Positions 17,282 to 29,625 of a DNA stretch of 64,000 nucleotides are shown in pieces. Position 1 is the stretch's first letter. The number at the start of each line of letters is the position of its first letter. Source of the DNA: Stappia sp. (GTDB lineage: Bacteria > Pseudomonadota > Alphaproteobacteria > Rhizobiales > Stappiaceae); the NCBI GenBank assembly GCA_002722295.1, contig PBLF01000009.1:152164-216163 (forward strand), in the 5' to 3' direction. The notes beneath the pieces are model-generated. The model saw nothing but the letters and a program-made list of their open reading frames with translations. It had not been told where the DNA came from and made no database searches. A program made the position numbers and the translations under genes.

Positions 17282-20043
17282 CCAAGCCCCAGGTGCGCGC
17301 CTTCAGCTATACGCGATTTGTGCTCGGCCTGTTCGCCGCCGCGCTCTTCATCACCTCGGCGCTGCTCTTCTGGATCAGCTACATCGGCAGCCTGTCCATC
17401 GCCGACCGGGAGGTGGAGCGGTTCGCGCGCAGCGAGGAAGCCCTTGTGCGGCTGGTCTTCGAGCAACGCCTGAGCCAGCTCGACGCCTTCCTGCGCACGC
17501 TTGCCGTCGAAAACCAGCTGCGCGACGCACTCGAGGCCGATGACCTGGCCGCCGCAACCGACGTGCTGGAACGCGCAACCCTGCGGCGCATGGGCTCCCA
17601 GTTCGAGATCCTGGTCGTCGACCGCCATGGCGCCCCGGACTGGGCGAATGCCAGCTACTCGATCTTCAGGACGGACGAGCTGTTGCCCGCCGACTTCCGC
17701 CAGCGTCTGGCGGACGGGATCTGGCAGTTCCGCATCGTCCAACGCGACGGTCAGCCGATCCTCCTGGCAGCCGTAGCCCTGCCGGTGGTGCGTCCCGAGG
17801 ACGGGCGGGCATTGGGCCGCATCGTCGGCGGCTACGTGTTCAACGACAGTCTTCCGTTCATGGCCGCACTGGCACGCGCACTCGATTCATCCGATGTCAT
17901 GCTGATTCAAGACGGCACGGTGATCGCCCGCATCGGCGGGGATGACGAGGCCGAAAACCTTCCGGAAACCGTCCGGCGCGACCTCGCCCGCTCCAATCAC
18001 CTGATTCAGGGTGACAGGCTCTATGTCCGCAGCAGGCTTGCCGCCGGTGATGCCATGTCCGCCACACACGTCATTTCCGTGCGCCCGAGCGAAACGCTCA
18101 AGAACGTGCAGGCGACCTACCGCGACCTCTTCGCGCCGTTTCTCCTGTATGTCGTGGCGGGCTCTCTGGTCGCGGCCTTTACACTTCACCGGGTCACCAT
18201 GCCCGCCCTCAGCCGCCTGGTCTCCTATGCGCAGAAGATTCGCAACGACACCACGGACGTGGCCTATGACCCCGGGCGCATAAAGGAATTCAACGCGCTC
18301 GGCACGGCCCTGCAGGACGCCTTTACCGAGTTGCGTGATACCGACGCCCAGTTTCGCGCGCTGATCGACGGCTCCCTGCACGGGGTCTCCATTCACGCCA
18401 ACGACCGTATCCTCTACGTGAACGATGCCCTTCTGAAGATCCTGGGATACGACAGGACCGATCATGCCACCGTGATCGGAATGCGGGTCGTCGACCTCTT
18501 TGCGCCGGAGGAACACGAACGCCTCAATTTCTACACGCGCGCCCGCAGTGCCGGCACAAGCGCCCAGAACGTCTACGAGGCGCGCGCCATCGGCAAGGAC
18601 GGCCAGCGGGTCTGGGTGGAAATCTACGTGCGCGAGACGCGCTGGAACGGCAGCGACGCCTTCTACATCACCATCGCCGACATCTCGGAACGCAAACGCC
18701 AGGAAGAGCTGATCGTGCGTCAGGCCAATTATGATGCCCTGACGGGCCTGCCCAACCGGCATCTTTTCCGCGACCGGCTGATCCAGGACCTCGCACGCGC
18801 GGAATGGGACCACCACCAGGTCGCGCTGCTGTTCCTCGACCTCGACCGTTTCAAGAACATCAACGACACGCTTGGTCACAGCACCGGTGACGAGCTTATC
18901 GTCGCGGCCGCAAAGCGGATTTCCCAGGCGCTCGGCGATCGTGGCACGGTCGCGCGCCTGGGCGGTGACGAGTTCGCCATGATCCTGCCCGAAGCGGGCT
19001 CGCTGCTGGAAATAGAAGAAGCGGCGACACGTGTTCTGGAAGAGCTGGCCCGACCGCTGGTGGTCGGCGACGGAACGGAGGTCTTTTCCACTGCCAGCAT
19101 CGGCATCACGGTGTTTCCCGCCGACGGGCTCGAGGTGGAAATGCTGCTGCGCCAGGCCGATACCGCCATGTATCATGCGAAGGCGGACGGCGGGAACGCG
19201 ACCCGCTTCTTCTCCGCCCACATGAACGAGCAGGCAGCCCAGGCGATGGAGACGGAGCATGCGCTTCGTCGTGCCCTGGAACGTCGCGAACTGCACCTGA
19301 ACTTCCAGCCGATCATCGACCGGAAGGGCAATACAGTGGCGGGCTGCGAAGCCCTCGTGCGCTGGACGGACCCGGTCCGAGGCCCCATCGCACCGCGCGA
19401 TTTCATACCGGTTGCGGAGGCGACCGGGCTGATCGTCCCGCTCGGTGCCTTTGTCCTGGAGGAGGCCTGCCGCTTCGTTCAGGACTGCCTTGGAGAGGAC
19501 ATCGACCTGCCGATGATCTCCGTCAACGTTTCCGCACGGCAATGCCGGGACGAGCGCTTCATCGAACTCGTGCGCGACACGCTCTCCACCACCGGTCTCG
19601 ACCCCGCGCGCCTGCATCTGGAAATCACCGAAAGCGTCATGTTCGACGAGACGGCCAGCGACCCGGTCGCCTTGCTGCAGGCGATCCGCGCCCTTGGCGT
19701 GAAGCTCTCGCTGGACGACTTCGGCACCGGATACTCCTCGCTGAGCAACCTGCGCCGCTTTCCGATCGACATTCTGAAGATCGACAGGTCCTTCGTGCGG
19801 GACCTGGAAGAAGACGCCGAGGCCCGCTCGCTCGCCCAGGCGATCGTGGGCATGGCCGACAGTCTCGGCCTGGAGGTCATCGCCGAAGGGGCGGAGACAT
19901 CAGGACAGTGCGACGTGCTCCTGAACCTCGGCTGCCACCTGATCCAGGGTTTCCATCTCGGTCGGCCGATGACAGCCGACGCCTTCCGCGGCTTCCTCCG
20001 GAACCACGCGACAGCAAGCTCCACGCACACGCGCTCGGCCTGA
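17278..20043 (+). CDS. LuxQ-like periplasmic sensor fused to PAS-GGDEF-EAL (cyclic di-GMP turnover)
   Basis: A 921-residue inner-membrane protein. Transmembrane helix about 14-36; periplasmic domain about 37-284 resembling the LuxQ periplasmic domain (FEILVVDRHGAPDWAN, then VVRPEDGRALGRIVGGYVFND, parallel to LuxQ's VPILEPSTGEVLGYLYNAVVLNN); second helix about 285-303; HAMP-like linker to about 352; PAS about 355-478; GGDEF about 486-645 with GGDEF at 562-566; EAL about 660-905. The GGDEF site is intact but the RxxD inhibition site reads GDRG. EAL catalytic motifs are all present: EALVRW, NVSARQ, EITES, DDFGTGYSS, LKIDRSF, AEGAET and QGFHLGRP. Both cyclase and phosphodiesterase activity are possible. 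It is translationally coupled (ATGA) to the LuxP-like gene, which is inferred to be its ligand-binding partner. Confidence 0.82.
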   Translation: MTKPQVRAFSYTRFVLGLFAAALFITSALLFWISYIGSLSIADREVERFARSEEALVRLVFEQRLSQLDAFLRTLAVENQLRDALEADDLAAATDVLERATLRRMGSQFEILVVDRHGAPDWANASYSIFRTDELLPADFRQRLADGIWQFRIVQRDGQPILLAAVALPVVRPEDGRALGRIVGGYVFNDSLPFMAALARALDSSDVMLIQDGTVIARIGGDDEAENLPETVRRDLARSNHLIQGDRLYVRSRLAAGDAMSATHVISVRPSETLKNVQATYRDLFAPFLLYVVAGSLVAAFTLHRVTMPALSRLVSYAQKIRNDTTDVAYDPGRIKEFNALGTALQDAFTELRDTDAQFRALIDGSLHGVSIHANDRILYVNDALLKILGYDRTDHATVIGMRVVDLFAPEEHERLNFYTRARSAGTSAQNVYEARAIGKDGQRVWVEIYVRETRWNGSDAFYITIADISERKRQEELIVRQANYDALTGLPNRHLFRDRLIQDLARAEWDHHQVALLFLDLDRFKNINDTLGHSTGDELIVAAAKRISQALGDRGTVARLGGDEFAMILPEAGSLLEIEEAATRVLEELARPLVVGDGTEVFSTASIGITVFPADGLEVEMLLRQADTAMYHAKADGGNATRFFSAHMNEQAAQAMETEHALRRALERRELHLNFQPIIDRKGNTVAGCEALVRWTDPVRGPIAPRDFIPVAEATGLIVPLGAFVLEEACRFVQDCLGEDIDLPMISVNVSARQCRDERFIELVRDTLSTTGLDPARLHLEITESVMFDETASDPVALLQAIRALGVKLSLDDFGTGYSSLSNLRRFPIDILKIDRSFVRDLEEDAEARSLAQAIVGMADSLGLEVIAEGAETSGQCDVLLNLGCHLIQGFHLGRPMTADAFRGFLRNHATASSTHTRSA

Positions 20044-20074
20044 CCCCGCCCCGAACCCGCAATACGGATATGCA

Positions 20075-20106
20075 AAAGGGCCGGCGCGCTGCGCCGGCCC
20101 TTTCCT
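20075..20106 (+). terminator. Bidirectional intrinsic terminator
   Basis: Perfect 13-base stem AAAGGGCCGGCGC (20075-20087) / GCGCCGGCCCTTT (20091-20103) with a 3-base loop. It lies between the convergent GGDEF-EAL gene and pnp. Confidence 0.9.
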
Positions 20107-20152
20107 CCCGCGACCCTCGGGCCGGCGGGAATTCGTTCTGCGGAAGCAGGGA

Positions 20153-22270
<2,118 letters not shown>

Positions 22271-22621
22271 GTCATTTCCTAACTTCGATTGCCCGGGCGC
22301 CGCACTGGCGGCATCCCGGACCGATCCCATGTGACGACGGCGACCCGGAAGGCCGATCCATCGCCATGCGAGTGACGCGCCACGGGCAAGACACCGGGAG
22401 GCTCGGGGAAACCGGCACGCGGTTCCGGCAAGCCTCCTGCTATCCTGCCCCATGACCGTCGGTCGGGCCGCGCATCCCGCGCGACCTCTCGGGGCGGGCC
22501 GACCGGCCGGCAGCCTGTCGTCGTCCCCTTCCGCGCGCCATACCGCCGGTTCGGCGGGCTGTTACGCGGGCAATCCATGTCAAAAACGCGGCACCCGTGG
22601 GCACCGCGTTTTCCTGACCGC
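22271..22621 (-). other. rpsO-pnp intergenic region and pnp leader
   Basis: 351 bases with no gene. It holds the rpsO terminator (22583-22612), a small CCGCCG-AAC-CGGCGG hairpin at about 22546-22560, and a leader hairpin 22 bases before the pnp start: CCGG/CCGG outside (22293-22296, 22316-22319) and GCCGC/GCGGC inside (22299-22303, 22308-22312) with a small internal loop. The last is in the position where other bacteria have an RNase III site for pnp autoregulation. No confident promoter was found. Confidence 0.45.
22582..22613 (-). terminator. Intrinsic terminator of rpsO
   Basis: AAAACGCGG / CCGCGTTTT arms (22583-22591, 22604-22612), with TTTTTG after the stem on the minus strand. It lies ten bases past the rpsO stop and could be partial, letting some transcription continue into pnp. 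Confidence 0.8.
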
Positions 22622-22891
22622 TTAGCGGCGCAGACCCAGACGCTTGATCAGGTCCTGGTAACGGCCCTGGTCGGTCTTCTTGAGGTAGTCGAGAAGCGAA
22701 CGGCGCTGGCTCACGAGCTTCAGAAGGCCACGGCGGGAGTGGTTGTCCTTGCCGTGGGTCTTGAAGTGCTCGGTGAGGTTGGTGATACGCTCGGTCAGGA
22801 TCGCGACCTGCACGTCGGCAGACCCCGTATCACCTTCCTTGGTCGCGTATTCCTTGATCAGTTCCGCCTTGCGCTCGGCAGTGATCGACAT
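22622..22891 (-). CDS. rpsO: 30S ribosomal protein S15
   Basis: Primary 16S rRNA-binding protein of the small-subunit platform, 89 residues, the normal length. Diagnostic segments are [38 protein letters not shown] and [14 protein letters not shown]. The Shine-Dalgarno GGAAAGGA lies seven bases before the start. It sits between truB and pnp in the conserved order, about 30 bases after truB. Confidence 0.97.
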   Translation of the reverse strand: MSITAERKAELIKEYATKEGDTGSADVQVAILTERITNLTEHFKTHGKDNHSRRGLLKLVSQRRSLLDYLKKTDQGRYQDLIKRLGLRR

Positions 22892-22921
22892 CGGTAAGTC
22901 CTTTCCGTGGTTTCGCGCCCG

Positions 22922-23866
22922 TCACCGGTCCGCGAGATGAAAAACGCGCCGCGGCAGCAACTCCCCGCGCTCCACCTCACCGAGTGCCACGAGCTCTCCC
23001 TGAGCCGTGACGCATACGGGTCCGGTGAAGGCGGGCGCATCGCGCCCGCGCAGCAAAACGCCCTGCCCCTGTCGGAGCCGGGCCGCATCCTGCCTGCTCA
23101 CGGCCAGCGCCGGGATGTCGTCCAGCGCGGTCTGAACAGGCATGATGAAGGGTGCGTGGACCTCACCGAGGCCCGCGCCGGGCGCACATTGCCCCAAGTC
23201 CTCCAGAGTTTCCAGCGGAATCATGTCCTCTTCCGCGAAGGGGCCGACCAGCAGCCGACGCAGATGCGTGACATGCCCGAGCGTCCCAAGCCGCAGACCC
23301 AGGTCGCGGGCAAGCGCTCGCACATAGGTGCCCTTGCCACATTCGGCCTCGAACACGGCGTGGTCGGCGTCGGGACACTCGACGAGATCGAGCCGGTGGA
23401 CGTCGATCTCGCGGGCGTCCAGTTCCACCTCCTCGCCCTCGCGGGCAAGGTCGTAGGCGCGCGCGCCCTCGACCTTGATCGCCGAGAACTTCGGCGGCAC
23501 TTGGAGGATCGTTCCGGTGAATGCGGGCAGAACGGCGAGAATACTGTCCCGCGAGGGCCTCACGTCGGAGGTGGCCGTCACCTCGCCCTCTGTGTCATCG
23601 CTCGCCGTCGCCTCGCCCCATCGCACGGTGAAGCGGTAGACCTTTCGCCCGTCCATGGCGAAAGAGACCGTCTTGGTCGCCTCCCCGAAAGCGATCGGCA
23701 GGCAGCCGGAGGCGAGCGGATCCAGAGTGCCGGCGTGGCCGACCTTCTCTGGGTGAAAGATCTTCTTGAGCCGGGTCAAAGCCTCGTTCGAGGTCAGGCC
23801 GACAGGCTTGTCGAGCACCAGCCAACCGTCGATGCGGTTGCGGTTCGCCTTCTTGCGCCGCGCCAT
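22922..23866 (-). CDS. truB: tRNA pseudouridine(55) synthase
   Basis: Makes pseudouridine at position 55 of the tRNA T-loop. The 314-residue protein has GWLVLDKPVGLTSNEAL at the start, the catalytic motif GHAGTLDPLASG with Asp49, VYRFTVRWGEAT, KFSAIKVEGARAYDLAREG, and CGKGTYVRALARDLG. ATG 23866 lies one base past the rbfA stop, so translational coupling is likely; an upstream extension of the frame is non-coding overlap with rbfA. The C-terminal PUA-like region is short. Confidence 0.95.
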   Translation of the reverse strand: MARRKKANRNRIDGWLVLDKPVGLTSNEALTRLKKIFHPEKVGHAGTLDPLASGCLPIAFGEATKTVSFAMDGRKVYRFTVRWGEATASDDTEGEVTATSDVRPSRDSILAVLPAFTGTILQVPPKFSAIKVEGARAYDLAREGEEVELDAREIDVHRLDLVECPDADHAVFEAECGKGTYVRALARDLGLRLGTLGHVTHLRRLLVGPFAEEDMIPLETLEDLGQCAPGAGLGEVHAPFIMPVQTALDDIPALAVSRQDAARLRQGQGVLLRGRDAPAFTGPVCVTAQGELVALGEVERGELLPRRVFHLADR

Positions 23867-23867
23867 G

Positions 23868-24305
23868 TCAGTCGCGTCCGCCGTCCGTGTGCGCATCGTC
23901 GTCGCCATCCTCGTCATCGAGGTCGCGCCGCACGTCGTCGCTGTTGAGCAGCGTCGTGATGCGGTCGTCGTCGTCGAACCTTGTGTCGAGAACGAAGCGC
24001 AGATCCGGCATGAACTTCATGGTCAGCCGGCGGGCAAGTTCCCTGCGAATGACGCGGGCCGAGCGGTTCAGCCCCTCGACGACCTTGTCGCCGTCGCGAC
24101 CACCGAGCGGCATGACGAGGCAGGTGGCCACGCGCAGGTCAGGCGTCATGCGCACTTCCGGCACGGAGATGATCACGCCGTCGAGCGACGGGTCGGACAG
24201 GGTGCCACGCGAGAGAATGTCGGAGACGTCCTTGCGCACGAGTTCGCCCACACGCAGCTGCCGCTGCGAGGGCATTCCGGCGGGAGTCCGGTTCGATGGA
24301 GCCAT
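23868..24305 (-). CDS. rbfA: 30S ribosome-binding factor A
   Basis: Late 30S assembly and cold-adaptation factor. The 145-residue protein has the RbfA KH-type core: QRQLRVGELVRKDVSDIL, ISVPEVRMTPDLRVATCLVMPLG and RRELARRLTMKFMPDLRFVLD. The C-terminus is an acidic tail (DLDDEDGDDDAHTDGGRD) typical of alphaproteobacterial RbfA. It lies between infB and truB with a GC-rich hairpin upstream. Confidence 0.94.
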   Translation of the reverse strand: MAPSNRTPAGMPSQRQLRVGELVRKDVSDILSRGTLSDPSLDGVIISVPEVRMTPDLRVATCLVMPLGGRDGDKVVEGLNRSARVIRRELARRLTMKFMPDLRFVLDTRFDDDDRITTLLNSDDVRRDLDDEDGDDDAHTDGGRD

Positions 24306-24372
24306 GGGTCAATTCCAAACACGAGGGCCGGTCGCCGCGCGCCGGGCCTTGCAGGCCGAGGCGGAAACGGCA

Positions 24373-24399
24373 AAGCCGGCGGGAACCTCCCGCCGGCGC
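24373..24399 (-). terminator. GC-rich hairpin between infB and rbfA
   Basis: Perfect stem GCCGGCGGGA (24375-24384) / TCCCGCCGGC (24388-24397), loop ACC. On the minus strand it is followed by TTTGCCGTTT, a weak T-tract, so it may be a partial terminator or an mRNA 3'-end stabiliser between infB and rbfA. Confidence 0.5.
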
Positions 24400-24423
24400 C
24401 GATGCGGTATCCGGCCGCGCGGA

Positions 24424-27108
24424 TTACAGCGTGCGGGCCACTTCCTCGACCCGGAAGCACTCGATGACGTCGCCGGGACGCATGTCCTGGTAGCCAACGA
24501 AGTTCATGCCGCACTCCTGGCCCGACTGCACTTCCTTGACCTCGTCCTTGAAGCGCTTGAGCGTGCCGAGCTTGCCTTCGTGAATCACCACATTGTCGCG
24601 AATGAGGCGGACTTCCGCGCCACGCTCGACAATGCCCTCGGTGACGAGGCAGCCGGCGACCTTGCCGACCTTGGTGATGTTGAAGATCTCGCGCACTTCC
24701 GCGTTGCCGAGGAAGGTCTCGCGACGCTCGGGCGAAAGCATGCCGGACATGGCCGCCTTCACGTCATCGACCAGATCGTAAATGACGTTGTAGTAGCGGA
24801 TCTCCAGACCCTCGCGATCCGCGGCCTCGCGCGCCTGCTTGTTGGCGCGGACATTGAAACCGATGATCTGCGCGTCCGAGGCGGTGGCGAGCGTCACGTC
24901 GCTCTCGGTGATGCCACCGACACCCGAATGGATGACACGCGCCTTGACCTCGTCCGTGCCGAGCGCGTCGAGCGCGCCGACGATGGCCTCCGACGAGCCC
25001 TGCACGTCGGCCTTGATCAGGAGCGGGAACTCCTTGTGACCGGCCTCCTGCAGACGGTTCATCATCTGCTCGAGAGAGCCGCGGGCGCCAAGCTCGCGCA
25101 CGCTGGTCTTCTCGCGCTTCACGCGCTGGCGGTACTCGACGATCTCGCGGGCGCGGGCCTCGTTCTCGACCACGGCAACCATGTCGCCGGCTTCCGGCGT
25201 GCCGTTGAAGCCGAGAACCTCGACCGGCTTGGAGGGACCGGCTTCCTTTTCCTGACGGTTGTTCTCGTCAAGCATGGCGCGCACGCGGCCCCACTCGGAC
25301 CCGGCGACGAGAATGTCGCCGACCTTGAGGGTGCCCTTCTGAACGAGCACGGTCGCAACCGGACCACGTCCCTTGTCGAGCTGCGCCTCGATGACGATGC
25401 CTTCCGCCGTGCGGTCGGGATTGGCCTTGAGCTCCAGAACCTCGGACTGCAGGAGGATCGCCTCGAGCAGCTTGTCGAGATTGGTGCCCTTGAGGGCCGA
25501 AACCTCGACCTCGAGGGTGTCGCCGCCCATGGACTCGACCACGATCTCGTCGCTCAGGAGTTCCGTGCGCACCCGGGTGGGGTCCGCGCCTTCCTTGTCG
25601 ATCTTGTTGATCGCCACGATGATCGGAACACCGGCAGCCTTGGCGTGGCTGATCGCCTCCTTGGTCTGCGGCATGACGCCATCGTCGGCCGCCACCACCA
25701 GGATGACGACGTCCGTCGCCTTGGCGCCACGGGCGCGCATCTGGGTGAAGGCCGCGTGACCGGGCGTGTCGATGAAGGTGATCTTGTGACCGTTGCGCTC
25801 GACCTGGTAGGCGCCGATGTGCTGGGTGATGCCACCGGCCTCGCCCTGCACCACGTTCGACCGGCGCAGGGCGTCGAGGAGCGAGGTCTTGCCGTGATCG
25901 ACATGGCCCATGATGGTCACGACCGGCGCGCGCGGCTCCAGCTTGTCATCGGGATCGGCCTGCGAGAACAGTCCGTCCTCGACGTCCGCTTCCGAGACGC
26001 GCTTGACCGTGTGGCCCATCTCCTCGGCGATCAGCTCCGCCGTGTCGGCGTCGATCACGTCGTTGATCTTGAGCATCTGCCCCTGCTTCATCAGAAGCTT
26101 GATCACGTCAACCGCGCGCTCGGCCATGCGGTTGGCGAGATCCTGGATCGTGATCGCCTCGGGCAGAACGACCTCGCGGGAAATCTTCTCGCGAACGACC
26201 TGCTGGCCGGCACGGCGCTCCTTCTCGCGACGGCGACGAAGCGAGGCGAGCGAACGGCTGCGCCCCTCCTGGTCACCGGTGGCGGAGGAAATCGTCAGCT
26301 TCGAGCGGCGGCGATCGTCACCGGCACCACGCGACGGGGTGCGCTCGGGCGTTGCCTTGCCACCACCGCGCTTGGCCGGCTTGGCAGCCGCGGGCTTGCG
26401 ATCCTCGGCGCCACGGGACGCCGGCGCCGAAGCCGCGGGACGCGCGGCGGCCGGACGGGCAGCCGGGGCTGCTGCGGCGGGAGCCTGGGCGGGTGCCGCG
26501 GAGGCAGCGGGCGCGTCCTCGCCAACGGCAGCCGCCATCGCGGCGGCGGCATCGGAAGTGGAAACCTTTTCGCGCACCTCTTCCGGTTCGGCCGCCTTGC
26601 GGGCAGCCTCCTCGGCGGCGCGACGCTCGGCCTCTTCGGCCTCGATGCGGGCGCGCTCGGCCTCCTCGGCCTTGCGACGTGCCTCTTCCTCGCGGCGACG
26701 GGCCTCTTCCTCGGCGCGGCGCTTCTGGTCCTCGACCTCACGAACCTGCGCCTCGCGCAGGGCCGCCTGGCGGGCCGCCGCCTCGTCTTCGGTCAAGGTG
26801 CGCAGGATGTTGCCGCGCGGACGCTGGCCGGACGCGGCCTGGCGCGCCGGGGCCGCATCGGCCTGACGGCGCTCGCGGGACGCGGCGGAGGGCTGCTGCG
26901 GCTGGGGCTGCGGCGCTTCGGCCTCGGTCTTCCCGCCTTCGCCCGGCAGGACGACACGGCGCTTCTTCTTCTCGACCACGACCGCCTTGGAGCGCCCATG
27001 GGAGAAGCTCTGACGGACCGTACCCTGTTCAACGCCGGAGCGTTTCAGGCCCAGTGTCTTGCGCTCCATGCTGATCGTCTTGTCGCCGGGATTTTTCGTT
27101 TCGCTCAT
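24424..27108 (-). CDS. infB: Translation initiation factor IF-2
   Basis: GTPase that places initiator tRNA on the 30S subunit and promotes subunit joining. The 894-residue protein has a long charged N-terminal region (Arg/Glu coiled coil about 110-180, then Ala/Pro-rich to about 260), a conserved IF2-N subdomain, the G domain with G1 GHVDHGKT at 401-408, DTPGHAAF and NKID, and the C-terminal domains ending in the fMet-tRNA-binding region ([16 protein letters not shown]). The start has AAGGCG five bases upstream and lies seven bases after the ylxR stop. Alphaproteobacterial IF-2 N-termini are variable, as here. Confidence 0.97.
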   Translation of the reverse strand: MSETKNPGDKTISMERKTLGLKRSGVEQGTVRQSFSHGRSKAVVVEKKKRRVVLPGEGGKTEAEAPQPQPQQPSAASRERRQADAAPARQAASGQRPRGNILRTLTEDEAAARQAALREAQVREVEDQKRRAEEEARRREEEARRKAEEAERARIEAEEAERRAAEEAARKAAEPEEVREKVSTSDAAAAMAAAVGEDAPAASAAPAQAPAAAAPAARPAAARPAASAPASRGAEDRKPAAAKPAKRGGGKATPERTPSRGAGDDRRRSKLTISSATGDQEGRSRSLASLRRRREKERRAGQQVVREKISREVVLPEAITIQDLANRMAERAVDVIKLLMKQGQMLKINDVIDADTAELIAEEMGHTVKRVSEADVEDGLFSQADPDDKLEPRAPVVTIMGHVDHGKTSLLDALRRSNVVQGEAGGITQHIGAYQVERNGHKITFIDTPGHAAFTQMRARGAKATDVVILVVAADDGVMPQTKEAISHAKAAGVPIIVAINKIDKEGADPTRVRTELLSDEIVVESMGGDTLEVEVSALKGTNLDKLLEAILLQSEVLELKANPDRTAEGIVIEAQLDKGRGPVATVLVQKGTLKVGDILVAGSEWGRVRAMLDENNRQEKEAGPSKPVEVLGFNGTPEAGDMVAVVENEARAREIVEYRQRVKREKTSVRELGARGSLEQMMNRLQEAGHKEFPLLIKADVQGSSEAIVGALDALGTDEVKARVIHSGVGGITESDVTLATASDAQIIGFNVRANKQAREAADREGLEIRYYNVIYDLVDDVKAAMSGMLSPERRETFLGNAEVREIFNITKVGKVAGCLVTEGIVERGAEVRLIRDNVVIHEGKLGTLKRFKDEVKEVQSGQECGMNFVGYQDMRPGDVIECFRVEEVARTL

Positions 27109-27115
27109 ATCGCCT

Positions 27116-27778
27116 TCAGTCCTGGATCACCGCATCGCTTACACCGCTATCTGACGCCTCAAGGAAGCTGGCCGGAAAACCGGCCCGGAACCGCTCCAGA
27201 TCCGCGATCCGGGCAAGCGCGTTGTCGCTCGCTCGGCCTGCAAGCAGTGCAGCATGTATCACATTTGACCGACCCAATGCCAAATCCAATTGAGTCGATT
27301 CAAAACAACCGACCATCCGGCATCCGCCGGTGTCGGCAAATCGTGCCCGCGCGATCGCGGCGAGCTTTCCCGCACCGTCCTCGCCGCCATCGCTGGCATG
27401 GACAAGCGCCACAACATCGTCACTGCGTACCGCCGCCTCGACCTTGGCGAAACCGCTGACGATCTCGCCAGCCTTGCGCGCGAATGACATCGCATCGAGC
27501 GCGGCACGCTCCAGAAGGGTCTCGACCTGCTCGGCCAGATCCCCCTCCACCCGCACACCGCCATCCTTGAGGGCGCGAGCGAAAACCTTCTTCTTCTGGG
27601 CGGCGGAAACGCTTTCACGATCCGCCGTCACCCAGACGCCACGGCCCGGAAGCCTCCGGCGCAGATCGGGAACGATCACGTTGTCCGGCCCGGCCACAAA
27701 GCGGATCAGGTCGGCCACCGGCCGCACGGTCCGCGTCAGGGCACAGCTACGTTCCAACGGGTCGTTTCGTCTCGGCAC
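27116..27778 (-). CDS. ylxR: YlxR/DUF448 RNA-binding protein with L7Ae-like second domain
   Basis: A 220-residue protein. The N-terminal YlxR domain has [21 protein letters not shown] and the [12 protein letters not shown] segment. The C-terminal half, from about residue 90 ([31 protein letters not shown]), reads as a L7Ae/YlxQ-type RNA-binding domain, so it is a fusion of the two proteins that are separate genes in Bacillus; this fused form is usual in alphaproteobacteria. It is encoded between nusA and infB. GTG 27778 has AAGGTGG upstream. It is thought to act in RNA metabolism or transcription, but no precise role can be given. Confidence 0.9.
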   Translation of the reverse strand: MPRRNDPLERSCALTRTVRPVADLIRFVAGPDNVIVPDLRRRLPGRGVWVTADRESVSAAQKKKVFARALKDGGVRVEGDLAEQVETLLERAALDAMSFARKAGEIVSGFAKVEAAVRSDDVVALVHASDGGEDGAGKLAAIARARFADTGGCRMVGCFESTQLDLALGRSNVIHAALLAGRASDNALARIADLERFRAGFPASFLEASDSGVSDAVIQD

Positions 27779-27877
27779 AGCGCCACCTTGCGACGGAACC
27801 GCCCAGACACCCGCCCGAAACGATCCCGCCAGATTGTTACTCCTGGCCGCACGGACCCGCCGCAGCGGCGGAAACCG

Positions 27878-29527
27878 TCAGACCTCGTGGACGACGCCGG
27901 TCGTGACGACGCCGGTTTCTTCCTCACCGGCCTCTTCGCCGTCTTCCTCGGCTTCCCCGGCCTCGTCAGCCTCGAGTTCCTCAGCGCTGATCCAGCCCGC
28001 CGCGACACGCGCGGCCATGATGGCGGCCTCCGCATCGGCACGGGAGAAGTCAAAGTCGCTCAGCGCACCGGGATGACGCACGACCTCGCCATTGGCACGC
28101 TCGGTCCAGCCGGTCAGGTCGTCGGTCGCACAACCGGCAAGATCCTCGACGGAGAACACCTCGTCCTTGCCCAACGCCACGAGCATGGCGGTGGTGATGC
28201 CGGGGATCGCGCGCAGGTCGTCGGAAACGCCCAGTTCACGGCGCTCCTCGTCGAGCTTCGCCTCGACTTCCTCGAGGTACTCGCGGGCGCGCGCCTGGAT
28301 CTCGTCGGCGGTCTCCTCGTCGAAGCCCTCGATGGAAGCCACCTCGTCGCGTTCGACATACGCCACTTCCTCGACGGAGGCAAATCCTTCGGACGCCAGA
28401 AGCTGTCCGACGACCTCGTCGACATTGAGCGCATCCATGAAAAGCTGGGTCCGCTCGGCGAATTCCTTCTGCCGGCGCTCGGACTCGTCGTGCTCGGTCA
28501 TGATGTCGATGGCCCAGCCCGTGAGCTGAGACGCGAGACGCACGTTCTGGCCGCGACGACCGATCGCGAGCGAGAGCTGCTCGTCGGGGACGACCACTTC
28601 GATGCGCTCCGCATCCTCGTCGACCACGACCTTGGCGACTTCCGCCGGCTGCAGCGCGTTGACGATGAAGGTCGCCTCGTCCGGGCTCCAGGGAATGATG
28701 TCGATCTTCTCGCCCTGAAGCTCGCCGACGACCGCCTGGACGCGGCTGCCGCGCATGCCGACGCAGGCGCCGACGGGATCGATCGAGCTGTCCTTGGAGA
28801 TGACGGCGATCTTTGCGCGCGAGCCCGGATCGCGGGCAACCGCACGGATCTCGATAACGTTGTCGTAGATCTCCGGCACTTCCTGGGCGAAGAGCTTCGC
28901 CATGAACTGCGGATGGGTGCGCGACAGGAAGATCTGCGGACCGCGCTGCTCGCGGCGCACGTCGTAGATGTAGGCGCGAATGCGGTCACCGGTCCGGAAC
29001 TGCTCGCGCGGGATCAGTTCGTCGCGACGCACGATCGCCTCGCCACGACCGAGGTCGACGATTACGTTGCCATATTCGACACGCTTGACGACGCCGTTGA
29101 CGACCTCGCCGATGCGGTCCTTGAACTCGTCGTACTGGCGGTCGCGCTCGGCCTCACGCACCTTCTGCACGATGACCTGCTTGGCGGACTGCGCGGCAAT
29201 GCGGCCAAAGTCGAGCGGCGGCAGCGGCTCGGCGATAAAATCGCCGATCTGCGCAGCCGGATTGCGGGCAAGCGCATCCTGCTTCTCGATCTCGGTCGCG
29301 GGGTTCTCCATGTGCTCGACCACGAGCAGCAGGCGCTGAAGCTTGATCTCGCCGGTGCGCGGATTGATCTCGGCGCGCACCTCGGTCTCCGACCCGTAGC
29401 GCGAGCGCGCCGCCTTCTGGATCGCATCCTCCATCGCCGCGATGACGATGCCCCTGTCGATCGTCTTCTCACGCGCGACAGCGTCCGCGATCTGCAGAAG
29501 CTCGAGCCGGTTCGCACTGATTGCCAT
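27878..29527 (-). CDS. nusA: Transcription termination/antitermination factor NusA
   Basis: Binds RNA polymerase and nascent RNA to control pausing, termination and antitermination. The 549-residue protein has the N-terminal polymerase-binding domain ([18 protein letters not shown]), S1 ([21 protein letters not shown]), two KH domains ([41 protein letters not shown]), then C-terminal acidic helix-hairpin-helix repeats including [16 protein letters not shown]. The C-terminus is strongly acidic. ATG 29527 has AAGGAG upstream and fits the family start. It is in the rimP-nusA-ylxR-infB operon, whose leader holds a putative attenuator. Confidence 0.97.
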   Translation of the reverse strand: MAISANRLELLQIADAVAREKTIDRGIVIAAMEDAIQKAARSRYGSETEVRAEINPRTGEIKLQRLLLVVEHMENPATEIEKQDALARNPAAQIGDFIAEPLPPLDFGRIAAQSAKQVIVQKVREAERDRQYDEFKDRIGEVVNGVVKRVEYGNVIVDLGRGEAIVRRDELIPREQFRTGDRIRAYIYDVRREQRGPQIFLSRTHPQFMAKLFAQEVPEIYDNVIEIRAVARDPGSRAKIAVISKDSSIDPVGACVGMRGSRVQAVVGELQGEKIDIIPWSPDEATFIVNALQPAEVAKVVVDEDAERIEVVVPDEQLSLAIGRRGQNVRLASQLTGWAIDIMTEHDESERRQKEFAERTQLFMDALNVDEVVGQLLASEGFASVEEVAYVERDEVASIEGFDEETADEIQARAREYLEEVEAKLDEERRELGVSDDLRAIPGITTAMLVALGKDEVFSVEDLAGCATDDLTGWTERANGEVVRHPGALSDFDFSRADAEAAIMAARVAAGWISAEELEADEAGEAEEDGEEAGEEETGVVTTGVVHEV

Positions 29528-29625
29528 CTCGGTCCACTCCTTGGGCGCCGTCCGTGCGGCGCGTCCTCCTGGCTGCGGCCGGCTCACGCCGGCGCCATGA
29601 TGTCATCGTCACGCCCGACGGGCGA

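Noticed and set aside
17887..19617. 576-codon minus-strand frame inside the GGDEF-EAL gene
   Set aside because: Antisense to an intact multi-domain protein; composition is that of a shadow.
23887..27459. 1190-codon plus-strand open frame opposite infB
   Set aside because: It lies antisense to infB and rbfA, both unmistakable. Long antisense frames are expected in high-GC genes and this one has low-complexity composition and no recognisable domain.
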